From Dentipellis sp. KUC8613 (Eukaryota > Basidiomycota > Agaricomycetes > Russulales > Hericiaceae): 64,000 nucleotides of DNA. Position numbers and translations under genes: made by a program. This document shows, in pieces, positions 45,698 to 57,014 of this stretch; within the stretch, counting starts at the first letter, position 1, and every line of letters begins with the position of its first letter. Where the stretch lies: positions 1,042,680 through 1,106,679 of the forward strand of contig NSJX01000003.1 of NCBI GenBank assembly GCA_002286715.1, in the 5' to 3' direction. The notes under the pieces were generated by a model. It was not told the DNA's origin. It searched no databases and worked only from the letters and a program-made list of their open reading frames with translations.

Positions 45698-47005
45698 TCA
45701 GGATTTACCGATTACATCGCAGACGATGGACAGGAATTCCCCGCTATCATCTGCATGGCCCCAGGGCCTTTGCCTCGAGGCTTTCCACAACCTATACACG
45801 CCAAGGATGGCGGACCTGACACCCTCGTCATCCGTGTCCGCGGCCAGAGCACCGACGTCGCGTTCGTCCTGGTGCAAGAAGAGGATCCCCTGGTTGGTCT
45901 TCGGCTGCGGTGACACAATTTGCTCGCCAACATTCGAGTCCGAGTGACCGGGAAACGAATTCGTGTGATTGAGGACGTCTGAGGAGGGTTCATGCACTGG
46001 GGAAGGCGTGTCACTATCTTCTCCGTCATCCTCCACGGGCCCTGCTTTCTCTTCCTGGGGCTCGATTTCACTGACACCAAATGCATCGAAAGACACGGAT
46101 GTGGGCCGGGAGCCTAAGCTGGAGGCAGGTCGACTGTGTCGCGGGGATAATGCGGTGAGCCGACGTGAGAGCGTATTCGGAGATGGGAGAGCGTCATTCC
46201 CAAAGGGAATGCGAGGCCGGACTGGGAGTGGCTCCTCAGTGGGGATGTGCTGCGGTTCTGCATACAGCTTTCTCTTCGTTTTTTGAACCGGGGAGGGTAT
46301 GGTTGAGTCGGCCGTACCTGATATAGGGTGAACACCAGTCTCGTCAATTGAATGGCTTGATAACGTACCGTGCACAGATGTATACCTAGCCCAGTAGGCG
46401 TCTTCGCCTACCTCCGAGCCATCCTTGCTGTGCGCACGGTGTAATTGTGGACTGTCATCCCCACCGCCGTAGGAATTCCAGTAGTCTGCATCGTCCCCGT
46501 CGCTGTGTTCACCACTGTCTGATACATTATGATTGGCACCATTCGATGCCGTATTATGCATGGCAGTGGACAGAGCATCGGTCAGAGACGTGTGACTGGA
46601 GGGGGGGAAGGGCATCAGGTTGGCGTCGTGATATCTCCAGGAGCCATTTCTGTCCCATTGAAAGACGAGCCTGAGACCATCAGTGCCTGTCGGACGGATG
46701 TGCGCGTGTGCATAGGTGTGCTCGGCATCGGAAACATATTGCACAGGGTAGCTGGCAGCTTCGTCATCGGAAGGTGCATGAAATGATTCCAGCAAGGCGA
46801 TGGCACGATCACGGTTCTGTGAAGGCCAGCACAGATAGTCGGCGGCGTCCTCGGGGGATATCTGGAGGAAATGGTGCCTGTGGAGGAGGGGAGGGGAAAT
46901 GAGATGAGGAGGGATAGGGTTCGAGGCAAGCTGAGAAGGGGGGGAAATATAGTGGAGGGGGAGGTTTATGTCGTAAGGCAGCAGAAGACGGGGGGTGGTG
47001 TCCAT
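45698..47005 (-). CDS. Uncharacterised protein, 435 residues
   Basis: Single exon. The ATG at 47005 (MDTTPRLLLPYDINLPLHYI) is preferred over in-frame codons further upstream, which would overlap the neighbouring gene's promoter. The N-terminal 150 residues look folded (FLQISPEDAADYLCWPSQNR, GLRLVFQWDRNGSWRYHDAN); the middle is low complexity, acidic and Ser-rich (DSGEHSDGDDADYWNSYGGG); the C terminus has a conserved-looking helix (ADTDDEGVRSAILGVYRLWK). No signal peptide, membrane helix or catalytic motif seen. Function unknown. It shares a 149-bp divergent promoter with the next gene. Confidence 0.75.
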   Translation of the reverse strand: MDTTPRLLLPYDINLPLHYISPPSQLASNPIPPHLISPPLLHRHHFLQISPEDAADYLCWPSQNRDRAIALLESFHAPSDDEAASYPVQYVSDAEHTYAHAHIRPTGTDGLRLVFQWDRNGSWRYHDANLMPFPPSSHTSLTDALSTAMHNTASNGANHNVSDSGEHSDGDDADYWNSYGGGDDSPQLHRAHSKDGSEVGEDAYWARYTSVHGTLSSHSIDETGVHPISGTADSTIPSPVQKTKRKLYAEPQHIPTEEPLPVRPRIPFGNDALPSPNTLSRRLTALSPRHSRPASSLGSRPTSVSFDAFGVSEIEPQEEKAGPVEDDGEDSDTPSPVHEPSSDVLNHTNSFPGHSDSNVGEQIVSPQPKTNQGILFLHQDERDVGALAADTDDEGVRSAILGVYRLWKASRQRPWGHADDSGEFLSIVCDVIGKS

Positions 47006-47154
47006 GGAGGAAGGAAGGAAGGAAGAAACGCGGGGCCCCGCATTTTGGAGACGAGGCCGTCCTCGTCCAAGTCGCGTCCTCGCACGTGATACATCCCTCT
47101 CACCCTTCAGCCACTCGCAAACGCCCGAAACCACATCCTCCTCCTACCACCGTC
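47006..47154. promoter_or_regulatory. Divergent promoter, unknown protein / GPI-anchored-like protein
   Basis: 149 bp between start codons; the position suggests bidirectional use. A pyrimidine-rich stretch (cctcctcctaccaccgtc) directly precedes the plus-strand ATG. Confidence 0.45.
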
Positions 47155-47716
47155 ATGCGTCTCTCCTTTGCGTTCATCGCCCTCTTCGCCCCTCTCGTTG
47201 CTCTGGCACAGGTATGTCACCCCCATCTACTCTTCTGTCTCACCACTTACCACTTTTTTTTCCAAGAACAACGCCAGCAGCGCAAGCAGCGGTAACAACG
47301 GCGGAAATGCGACATCCCAATCCATTCAGGTCTCGACCTCATTCTCTCAAGGCATCTCGTTCGACGGAAACCGCCAACCACACACCATCTCCACTCCTGT
47401 CCTGATTTCTATCACCCCTGCTCCCGCTCCCACCGGAAACTCGACCAACTCTACCACCGGAAACTCTACCAGTGCCGCCAACTCTACGTCCTCGAAGCCA
47501 ACTTCGACAGGCCCCCTTCCTACAGCTCCCACTGATGTGGACGGTGGCGGAAATGGAGAACATGGAGCACCAGTCCCTGGCCAGTCAGGCGCGAACGGCG
47601 TTTATGGCCCGGGAGATGGTTACACGACCAACGCCGCAGCACTCCCGATCGAAGGCAAGGCCATTCTTGTCAGTATTGCTGGTATGATATTAGGCGGCCT
47701 TCTCGTGTTTGTGTAG
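47155..47716 (+). CDS. Small GPI-anchored-like cell-surface protein
   Basis: Exons 47155-47211 and 47267-47716, 168 residues. Signal peptide MRLSFAFIALFAPLVALAQ with the intron placed exactly at its end. The mature part is rich in Ser, Thr, Asn and Gly with repeated N-glycosylation sequons (GNSTNSTTGNSTSAANSTSS). It ends in a hydrophobic tail (AILVSIAGMILGGLLVFV) with no cytosolic residues, the pattern of a GPI attachment signal. No enzyme domain. Role in the wall or surface is inference. Confidence 0.75.
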
Positions 47717-48056
47717 ACAGTTTGTCGGATGAGAGTGGGGTGTCGGACCTACACTTTTCATGGTTACAGGTTGATTACGAGCTCGGACGGACTCTAGGAC
47801 GTGATTTTTACGTTTGGCATCTGGCGTTGGCTGGGATTTCTCTGCTATGACCCATATCATCGAGGAGATATCCCCTACATTAGCTTTGCGGACTTTACGC
47901 TCACCTCATTGACAGTATCTGATCATATATACATACCATAATGCCACACTATCGTTTTGCGCAGACATCCTACACAAGTTTGCATAGTCGTCTAGTCAAT
48001 ACTTTGAGTGCTGGTTGCTACGTGTGGTGTCCACGAAATTGAGGCGTTGAGGCGCA
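47717..48056. other. Intergenic, 340 bp
   Basis: 3' flank of the surface-protein gene and presumed MYG1 promoter. No clear motif. Confidence 0.5.
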
Positions 48057-49530
48057 ATGCACCTTGCGTTTCGAACCACAACCCGTCATGGAAGGCAGTT
48101 TTGCAACGGGGTCTCTTCACGCACGGCCAGCACCTTGACTTCGTCACGACATCTACTCCCATTTTGGTTCCGTGTTGGTTCTCAGAGATACATGTCGACT
48201 CAGGTAGAGCAGCCTGCGAAGAAGCAGAGGATGGATGACCACAAAGTAAGCACAGGCTTTATCGCAGGTTTCGTTGACGTCTGAGTTTTTTTTTTGCAGA
48301 CCATCGGTACCCACAACGGCACCTTCCACTGCGATGAGGCCCTTGCAGTGTTCCTTCTGAAGCAGACTGCTTCATACCACGGTGCAGGTGCGTTCGCGAG
48401 TCAGCACGTTCCCCTATATTGAGACTTATTCGGTGTCAGATGTGAAACGGAGCAGAGACCCCAACGTCCTTGATCCGTGCGACATCGTCGTTGATGTCGG
48501 CGCTGTCTATGATGAAAGCAAGCAGCGTTTTGATCATCATCAGCGGGGTTTCGAGGAGGTTTTTGGCTACGGTTTCACGACCAAGTTGTCTTCAGCTGGC
48601 CTTATATACAAGTAAGCTCCGCATCATCCGACGGGACTGACGCCAATTTGACTGGTCTATAGGCATTTTGGTCGGGAGATAATTGCCAACCGCTTCCAAT
48701 TGACTTTAGATGACCCAAAAGTGAACACCTTGTGGTTGAAACTATACAAGGTATGCCCTGTGCTAGTTCTGCCACATTGCATACCGACAGACGAAACGAC
48801 AGGAATTCATTGAAGCAATTGATGGCATTGATAACGGCGTATCGCAGTATCCCAATGACATTGCGCCGAAGTACCGCAGTCGTACAGATCTGTCAAGCAG
48901 GGTTGGCTGGCTGAATCCAGCATGGAACGAACCATCTGATTCCACTACTTTGGACGTGAGTATCTCAGTTGTATCCCGTAGAATCAAATTCTGATGTCCC
49001 AAGTCAGACATTATTCGCCAAGGCCTCGAGCCTGACAGGCGAAGAGTTTCTCAGGCGTCTGGACTATTACGGCAAAGCCTGGCTCCCCGCGCGCGATCTC
49101 GTAGTTGCTGCCTTTAACGGGAGGTCCAACGTGGATGCAAGTAACCGGATAATACTCTTCGAGCAATTTGCGCCTTGGAAGGTACGCTAGGGCCACGGCC
49201 GTACCCATATTCTCGACCTCACCGACATTTCAGGAGCACCTGTTCGAGATTGAGGGCGAGCTTGATACTCCGGAATCTGCGAGGCCATTCTACGTCATTT
49301 ACCCTGACGAGACAGGTGGGAACTGGCGCATCCAGGCTGTTCCGGTGTCACCTGAAAGCTTTGAGAGCCGTAAGGCTCTCCCTGAAGTCTGGCGTGGGGT
49401 ACGAGACGACGACCTCTCGCGAGTAACGGGAATCGATGGAGGTATCTTTGTCCACGCTTCCGGCTTTATCGGAGGAAACAAAACCAGGGAAGGTGCCCTG
49501 AGCATGGCCCAGAAAGCGTTGCAATTGTAA
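48057..49530 (+). CDS. MYG1: MYG1 family exonuclease (DHH-related)
   Basis: Homologue of Myg1, a 3'-5' RNA exonuclease acting in nucleolus and mitochondria in animals. Exons 48057-48245, 48300-48387, 48440-48611, 48663-48750, 48803-48955, 49008-49181 and 49234-49530, 386 residues. Motifs: GTHNGTFHCDEALAVFLL, DVGAVYDESKQRFDHHQRGF (the DHH), TKLSSAGLIYKHFG, AIDGIDNGV and VHASGFIGGNKTREGA near the end. The first ATG gives an Arg/Thr/Ser-rich leader that fits a mitochondrial presequence; an in-frame ATG at 48192 (MSTQVEQPAKKQRMD) would give a shorter form with a basic KKQR patch. Confidence 0.93.
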
Positions 49531-49942
49531 TATCAGGGGCATACATGTATGTTGTCGAGGTAAACAGTGCATTATCTAGACATATGGACGACTCGTAAAT
49601 GCAAGTGATGTTGTGTACAATGGGGTTTGTATGTTGAAGAGAAAGGATGTCCACGAGGATATGAATTTGGACGATGGCGATAACCATGGGGGGCGGTGGC
49701 GCGTGTTGAGAAGCGAGCGATGCGGCGCTGCAAGCGTTCAAGCGCCCACAGCTGGAACTCCATCGGCTCTATACACTTTTACGCTTTCTCAACTCGCCCC
49801 CTCCCTTTCTCGCTCGCTAAACACGAATCGGCTCTGTAACAACATTCGCGAGCGTTCAACCACGGCTAGTAGGCCTTCTCGATATCGCGCTCGCTTGGAT
49901 TCGTTGTGCTGATGATGCTTGGGCCACAGAACTCGCCATATC
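49531..49942. other. Intergenic, 412 bp
   Basis: 3' flank of MYG1 and promoter of the PP2A scaffold gene. A pyrimidine-rich stretch lies near 49780-49820. Nothing else seen. Confidence 0.5.
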
Positions 49943-52137
49943 ATGGATCCCGCATTCCAAGGAGACGAGGTCGGTCATATGTCCTATCTTTGTGTCGATT
50001 CAAGTCTATATCGCAGTTTAGATCGCTCCCATTGCGCTGCTAATGGATGAGCTGCGCTCGGAGGATGTGCAATTGCGCCTGAATGCCATCCGCCGCATCT
50101 CCACCATTGCTCTTGCCCTCGGCCCTGATCGTGCGCGGGATGAACTGATACCATTTCTGCAAGACTCAGTTGATGACGAGGATGAGGTGCTGTTGGCGTT
50201 GGCAGAAGAGCTTGGGAAGAACTTCGAAGACTATGTCGGCGGTAAGGAGTGGGCGCACGTCTTGCTGGGACCGTTGGAAAATCTCTCGGCGGTGGAGGAG
50301 ACGCTGGTCAGGGACAAGGTATGCAATATCTTTCTGTGGAGGTCAAATCTGCGCGTGGATTTATTGTGTACTGACGACTTGTCGTTCACCTTCGATGCCC
50401 TCGTGACAGGCGGCAGAGTCAATTACAAAGATCGCCGCTGTCCTCTCGCCTCAACAAATCGAACAGTACTATATTCCTCTCCTTAAACGACTTTCGCAGG
50501 GGGAGTGGTTCACGTCTCGGACGTCGTCCGCAGCATTATACGCTCCCGTTTATCCGAAGGTCTCCCCAGCTCTTCAAGATGAGCTTCGCAAAGGCTTCGC
50601 GGCTCTAGGCTCAGATGATACCCCGATGGTTCGACGCGCCGCTGCGAAATGGCTCGGGGTACGTGAGCTGCATTCAATAACATGCAGCTGAGCGTGCTCA
50701 ATGCTACCACAAAATAGGCATTTGTGAAAGAATTGTCGAAACAGCATGTCCTCACGGACGGTCTCACCATATACCGCCGCCTCCAGGCTGACGATCAGGA
50801 CTCCGTCCGTTTGCTGACTGTCGAGGACTTGGTCGTCATCGCCCAGCAACTGTCTCCCGCGGAAGTCAAAGAACAGCTTCTTAAACAGATCAGGCAAAGT
50901 ATCTCGGACAAGAGCTGGCGGGTCAGGTACATGGCCGCCAGCCACTTCAACGCGGTACGTACGTCTTCATGTTATGCCTGAATATTCCTAATAGGCGAAT
51001 CTTAGCTGTCCGAGGCGGTAGGGGTAGAGTTGGTGCGCGAGGAGTTGGTTGGACATTATGTTCAGCTGCTCAAAGATAATGAGGCCGAAGTTCGAACAGC
51101 AGCTGCTGGCCAGATCCCAGGTATGGTTATCGAGTTGCTGATTTGTTTAAGAAATTAATTTCTCTTTAGGCTTCTCAAAGCTTCTTGAACGCGACGTCAT
51201 CATCGCCCGCATAGTACCTTGTGTCAGAGATCTTTGCCAGGACAATTCTCAGCACGTGCGCGCTGCCCTCGCCAACCAAATCACAGGCCTCGCACCTCTC
51301 CTTGGCAAGGATGCCACTATCGAACACCTCCTTCAGCTATTCCTCCACCTTCTCAAAGATGAATTCCCGGACGTCAGGTTGAACATCATCAGCAAACTTG
51401 AGCAGGTCAATGAGGGTCAGCATTGTCCTTCAATCACTTCAACAAATACTAATACCAATTGATCGCACATAGTCATTGGCATCCAGCTCTTGGCAGAGAG
51501 CCTTCTTCCTGCCATCGTCGAGTTGGCGGAGGACAAGTCATGGAGGGTGCGACAGGCCATTATTGAATACATTCCCCTGCTGGCGACTCAGCTTGGGAAA
51601 TCCTTCTTCGATGAGCAACTCGGTAACCTGTGCATGTCGTGGCTGGGCGACACAGTGTACAGCATTCGAGAAGCAGCCACCGTGAATTTGAAGAAACTCA
51701 CTGAGGTCTTTGGCGTCGAATGGGCTCGGGCAGCCATCGTACCAAGAATCGTCAACATGGGAACACATCCTAACTACCTGTACCGAATGACTACTGTGCA
51801 GGCAATAGCTGTAAGCATTGATACGCCGGGCTCCTTTCAATGACTTACCACGACGCTCTAGACAATCGCACCATCGTTGAATGTAGAGATCATCCGCGAT
51901 GATATCTTGGAAGCTTTGCTTCACCTCGCAGTCGACCCCATCCCTAATATTCGATTCAACGTTGCAAAATCTTTGGAGGTACTTGCAACCACGTTCGGCC
52001 ATACAGAAGAGGGGAAGGCCCTGGCACAACAGAAATTGGTCCCAGCCTTGGAGACGTTGAAGAACGACCTCGATGCCGACGTGCAGTACTTCGCAACACA
52101 CGCCCTTCAGAGGACACTGGCGACCATAGAAGGATGA
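49943..52137 (+). CDS. TPD3: PP2A scaffold (A, PR65) subunit
   Basis: HEAT-repeat scaffold on which the catalytic and B subunits of protein phosphatase 2A assemble. Exons 49943-49969, 50022-50318, 50410-50658, 50718-50954, 51006-51120, 51170-51415, 51473-51810 and 51862-52137, 594 residues, matching the usual about 590. The start [20 protein letters not shown] is typical. About fifteen HEAT units can be followed, e.g. [71 protein letters not shown] and [20 protein letters not shown]. The first exon codes nine residues. Confidence 0.96.
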
Positions 52138-53148
52138 GGGTAAGCCCACTTTGTCCATGGCCCGCGGCATGATCTCGAGCTCATAAGGCAAAATTAGTAT
52201 GATGCAGTCGCAGAAGGTGTGTCATGGATCAGAGTACGTTTCGCATCGAAAATTTGTCAGTTGTGTTACGATTCGTGGGACGTGAAGTAGATATCAATGA
52301 ACAGGCAATGTTATATACTAATTCTCCAAGTGGCCTGTTCCTCCAGTGTACCTCGTAGGATCGGACTTTCTCGCCCCTGATCAGCAGGAGGTACCCGTGC
52401 GGCGAGCAACGAACGGTCCGGGCCACTAGAAGCGTCCACGTTGCGGCTGAGTTGTTCGGAGTTCATGGCAGCCGGGCAACCCCCGGAACTGCAATAGCGC
52501 TCTGCTCAAGTGTGTTGCCGTTTCAGACCGAAATGCAGAGCGGCTGGATACGTGTAGACGCTTGTAAGTAATACACGCCCGGTCCCGAACCTAATTCGAC
52601 GTTGTTTTGCGAAGACATAACAGGGAATTTCTAGGTAGGTCCGAGGTAACTAGGACAAATGATCAAGAATAGACACCTGTCAGGCTCGATACATTTTGTC
52701 TCAAACTTTCAATTCTGATGAAGCCTCATCATCGATACATCATCGAGTCGTTCATATGCCGCCCGCTGAAAAATCAATATCCCCGCACGGTCTGGCACCG
52801 CCGGTGAGAAGTCTTGGCACGCGGGTCGTGCCGCTCCAGCCTTCTCCCTCAGTTTGCCATGTGGTCAACGTAGGTCAACGCTCGCTGAAACTCCTCGCCA
52901 TCATCGCGAAACCACGGCTATCTGGTCAACATCTATTTGGTTTGTTTAGGTTCTTTGAATCTGATCAGTTTCGATTTACTTCCGTTTACTGGACGCCTTT
53001 TGCAGAATAGTTTAAGGGTATAGGCACATGCACACTAGCGCCGCCGTGCCTTGTGATAAATCTCTGCGAGAAAAATGCTTCCCACAAGTCCTTCCTGATT
53101 CGAAAGTTCCGGGAGGGCGGTCGTTGCCTGGGAGCCTGGTACGCTCCG
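52138..53148. other. Intergenic, about 1.0 kb
   Basis: 3' flank of TPD3 and upstream region of the CPL1-like gene. Small frames (for example around 52.7-53.0 kb) have no protein character. No repeat seen. Confidence 0.5.
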
Positions 53149-53158
53149 TCATATAAGA
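53149..53158 (+). promoter_or_regulatory. TATA-like box of the CPL1-like gene
   Basis: CATATAAG about 105 bp upstream of the ATG at 53259, followed by a long pyrimidine-rich leader (ctctgtctcttctctctttc). This is the layout of a strongly expressed fungal promoter. Confidence 0.5.
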
Positions 53159-53258
53159 GGAACAAGGTCGTTGATCGTGTCCCTTTCCAACAAGCCATCT
53201 CTGTCTCTTCTCTCTTTCTCGGTCTTGGTCTAGTCGTTCATTGTCCTTCCCTTGCAAC

Positions 53259-54504
53259 ATGATCGCTCTTTCTCGCCTTCTTACGGCGGTTGCCGTTCTT
53301 GGTTCCGTGGTTCCATTCGCAGCTGCCACCAGCGTCAGCGCTAACGGGTGCGCCAGCGGTGAGTTCTTTTACGAGAACAAAAGCTGCTGCGTGAAGCAGG
53401 GGGCTCCCAAGAACCCCCCTCAGCCTCCGTAAGTCTGCATTAAAGCTCGTCATGTCCTGTTATTCATTCTTTACTACCAGTGTTGGCAAGAGCTGCCCCT
53501 CGTCTAACAGTGAGAACTGGTACTGGTCTTCTGGTGAGTCCAGTACGCATTAAACAGGACCTTAAATTGAAATTCCATTCAATGCTAGATAAGACCTGCT
53601 GTTTGCCCACCAACCCGCCTCCCCCTGGTAATCCGGCGCCGTCCTGCCCCAAGAACCACATTTGGGACCACGGCAACAGCTACTGTAGCCCTCCTGAGTC
53701 CCGCAACCCTCCTAACCCTCCTTCGGGCCCCTCAAGTCCCAGCAAACCCAGCCCCTCCACCTCGGCCCCCCACACTTCTAGCACCCCCAGCACCCCCAGC
53801 GGTCCCAGCAGCCCTGGAAAGGGCACCGGCACCGGCACCTGCGACAGCAGCGAGTTCTGGTAAGTACGGAGAGACGGTCATGACTATATTCGTCTCATAT
53901 TTGTCCAGGTACGAGGCTAAGAAGTGCTGCCTTCCTCACGGCGGACCGACTTCCACTCCCCCTGCTCCCCCTCCCGGCAAATCGTGCCCTCCTAGCGGTT
54001 GGTACTGGGGCAAGGACCAGGGCTGCTGTGTTCCCCACAACCCTCCGGAGAACAACCCCCCTCCTCAGTGCGAGAAGAGCTGGAACTGGATCCCGTCCAT
54101 CTTCCAGTGCCAGCCCAGCGGCCCGTCGTCCCCCCCGTCGGCTCCTCCCTCCAAGCCCTCCGGCCATCACTACAAGAAGCGCGCGACCCACAAGTCTCGC
54201 ACTGCCAGTCTCTGCCCTTCTGATCTCACTGCCTGCCCTATCTCTGGTCTCAGCTCCGCGTGGGAGTGTGTTGATGTCCAGCAGGAGTTGGAGTCGTGCG
54301 GTGGCTGCGTGATTGGTGGCGAGGGCCAGGACTGCACTGCCATCAAAGGCGCCTGGAACGTTGGCTGTGAGCAGGGCTCGTGCAAGGGTACGTTCAACGT
54401 TACTTCATTTGTTGTCTGCGCGTAACTGATGATCAATTCTAGTCTACACTTGCATGAACGGCTACAAGCTCAGCAGCGACAACAAGACCTGCGTCGCTCT
54501 CTAG
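53259..54504 (+). CDS. Secreted Cys/Pro-rich protein with CPL1-like C-terminal domain
   Basis: Exons 53259-53428, 53481-53533, 53589-53859, 53909-54387 and 54443-54504, 344 residues. Signal peptide [20 protein letters not shown] ends near AAA-TS. About residues 30-240 hold six short Cys modules separated by Pro/Ser linkers, several of the form C-P-x(n)-W-Y-W-x(n)-C-C-x-P (for example [18 protein letters not shown] and [18 protein letters not shown]). The last 95 residues ([55 protein letters not shown]) match the CPL1-like domain of fungal secreted proteins. A KKR site just before could be a processing site. Role unknown. Confidence 0.85.
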
Positions 54505-54852
54505 ACATAGACGCCCTTGACTTGACACGAGACTACCGACCGAATTTATGGACAAGCCATCACCCCTCGCGCATGTCTTCCCTTTCCTTTCCTTTATAAG
54601 TCTATCCTTTGCTATACACTGTCTTTATCCTATCTAGCATGATGCTCAGCGTGTCACTGCTTTCTTCAGTTATCATGATACTGGACTTTGGGGCTCGTAG
54701 ATCTACATCTACTGGGTATCTTTATCCTTACGGTGCTAATAGGTCTGAATTGAACGCTGTTGTTTTAATGTTCTGGTTGATGCGGTCACATGACGAACAA
54801 GTTGAACGCGCGCGGTATTTGGTTCCATGTTTGGATCCACGACGCGTGCGTC
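54505..54852. other. Intergenic, about 350 bp
   Basis: 3' flank of the CPL1-like gene; nothing recognised. Confidence 0.5.
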
Positions 54853-54862
54853 CATAAATAAG
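54853..54862 (+). promoter_or_regulatory. TATA-like element upstream of secreted protein gene
   Basis: CATAAATAAG about 115 bp before the ATG at 54973, with a pyrimidine-rich leader between (ctccttcgtctctacgtcc). Confidence 0.4.
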
Positions 54863-54972
54863 CCAACATCCGGCGGGAGGAATCCAACCTGCTCCTTCGT
54901 CTCTACGTCCATCTCGTCCGCCGTCAACACGCTCGACGCGTCTCCTCTGCCTCTCGCCCCACTCTTCTCATC

Positions 54973-55888
54973 ATGCTGGCCATACACCACTCTGCCTCCT
55001 CTGTCGCTCACATTCTATCTCTTGGGCTCCTGGTCACCCCTCTCATCTTCTCTGCTCACGTCGTCGCTACGCCGGTCCCTGTCCCTATGCCCTTTGTCGT
55101 CTCGAAACACTTTGGCGGTTCTCCCTCTGATCTTGGCTCGTCGGACGCTGCGCCGAGGAGTGTGAATGGAAAGCACTCTCATTCGAACGTGACTCTGGGA
55201 ACCCCTTCTCATACGTTCTACCCCATCGCCAACAATCACACAGTCTCGGAAAGCAGGCGAGAATTCGACAATGACCCCTTGTTGAACAACATCAACATCC
55301 TCAATGCTTTCTACGACAAAGCGAATCAAAATGCCGGGAACCTTCGTGAGTCTATTCTCGCTTACCCATGAAATTGCGCCGTCTTATTTCGCTATATTCA
55401 GAGACTTACGCTAGTCAACCGTCGGGCGGCGGCAACGCTGAATCCACATACGGCCAGCAGTGCAGCTCGGAACTTCAGGCTTACAAGACCAATATGCTTG
55501 GTTTCCAGTCCGTCTTTGCTCAGCTCGGCGCAGATAAAGGCTTGGCCAACTATGACAAAACCGATGATCTGGAAACGCTGCTCAAGAACACGGTGAACCT
55601 GAACAAGGACACTCTCAAGTCTGTCAACGAGATGATCGATGCTATCCCGACCATCGGCCCCTTGCTTGGTCCAAGTACGTTGTACGATAGCAGTAATTCA
55701 TCACTTGCTCACCTACGTCTGCAGTTGTATACGAGATCAAATGCATTTTGGACGACCTTCTTGACGCTACCGAAAACCTGTCAGATGCCCTCATCAACTC
55801 TCTGCAGCCGCTTCTGCGCTCCCTCATCGCTGGCTATGCAACAGCCGCTTGCCGCTCGGGTGTGGAACTCGCAGGCCTTTGCGTATGA
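54973..55888 (+). CDS. Secreted protein of unknown function
   Basis: Exons 54973-55345, 55402-55674 and 55725-55888, 269 residues, phases consistent. A hydrophobic N terminus (VAHILSLGLLVTPLIFSAHV) fits a signal peptide with cleavage near VVATP. The body is hydrophilic with sequons (NVT, NHT) and a possible helical region (LLKNTVNLNKDTLKSVNEMI). The C terminus VYEIKCILDDLLDATENLSD then LINSLQPLLRSLI, with a Cys pair (CRSGVELAGLC), resembles a group of Agaricomycete secreted hypothetical proteins I have seen. No enzyme motif. Tandem with the CPL1-like gene, same strand. Confidence 0.75.
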
Positions 55889-56280
55889 AGACTGGATGGG
55901 GGGTGTTCGTCACTTCTCGCGCTAACAAACTACATCAACTGATGATCGCTGCACATTGATCGTACCGCACGCTGGATTTTCTAACGTGTACATGTAACTT
56001 GCATCTATGGTTTTGTACTCTTCGCATTGCTATGGGGGACCTGTCCAGAATATACCTGTTGTACGACTGCAATATGTTTGAGATATCCTATGCAGACTTG
56101 GATCATTGCAGTATGACGACGACGAAAACGACGGCCCGAAGTGCTAAGCTTGAAATATGATATTGAGCTAGCGGCGGTGACAAGATGACTCGGTAGAGTA
56201 TGATACAAATTGCAGGACCTCTTATTCCTCTTGCAGCCACTGCTCGGCAAGTGGCCCTATCGTTGGCAAGTGGAACCTAG
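55889..56280. other. Intergenic, 392 bp, convergent 3' ends
   Basis: Terminal flanks of the secreted protein and Tic20-like genes. Nothing else seen. Confidence 0.5.
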
Positions 56281-57014
56281 CTAGTCCGTTCCGAGACGCA
56301 TCTCGATAAGCTTGAAACCTACGCAACGTCGAATGAGACCATACGCTTCAGACGAAAAGAGATCGACATACGCCATGAAGAGATTCAGGACGATCATGAT
56401 CATAGTTATGAACGTGCGAAGTACGCTAGGAAAGTGTGCAAGAGAAGCAAGGAGCCGGAAGAGAACCAGCGGAGTAGTCAACAAGGCTGATTGGTATGCT
56501 GTCGAGCTCCGTGAGCAGCGCTGACCAGGGTGAGGTTCAAAACAAACGCACCATGGAAGCGCACATAATCGTTATGCGTCTCCAATATCAACACCGCGAA
56601 AGCTAAACACCGATAAATCACAGATGCAGTCGTTTCCAGCGAAAGCGACATACCAGAAATTGGCCCCAGGATATATGCGAAGGCCGAGAGCATGTCCACT
56701 CGCCAGCCGAAGCGAGTCTCCCACTGATTGCTCTGCTCCTCGGCCTCGTCAGTAGACCCTATCCCTCCTGACGCGGATGTGTTCCAAGTGGGGATGCCTC
56801 CGGATTGATAGGAAGTTGTGGCGGTGGCGGAGGACTGCGAGGAGAACCAAGGCCTCACAAATCTTGACGATGACGGAGCGGAGGGGACATTAGGTGCTTG
56901 AGTAGGCTCATCTGGAGGCGGAGCCTACTCGAGTGAGTGTGAGGTGAAGAACATTCGAGAGGATAAAAGGTGCCTCACGTATGGCGCGAATGATACGGCG
57001 AAGTTGGAGTTCAT
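56281..57014 (-). CDS. Tic20/DUF4870-like multi-pass membrane protein
   Basis: Exons 57014-56979, 56924-56654, 56602-56552 and 56498-56281, 191 residues. The N-terminal third is Ser/Pro-rich and disordered. From about residue 85 the sequence matches the family: RFGWRVDMLSAFAYILGPIS, LILETHNDYVRFHAYQSALL, then hydrophobic helices (LLTTPLVLFRLLASLAHFPS, FITMIMIVLNLFMAYVDLF). These fungal proteins share a fold with the Tic20/DUF4870 group, and their role in fungi is not established as far as I know. The 5' exon codes only 12 residues. Confidence 0.82.

Noticed and set aside
52696..53010. Possible small gene upstream of the CPL1-like gene
   Set aside because: No protein-like composition, no splice partners, and it overlaps the presumed promoter.
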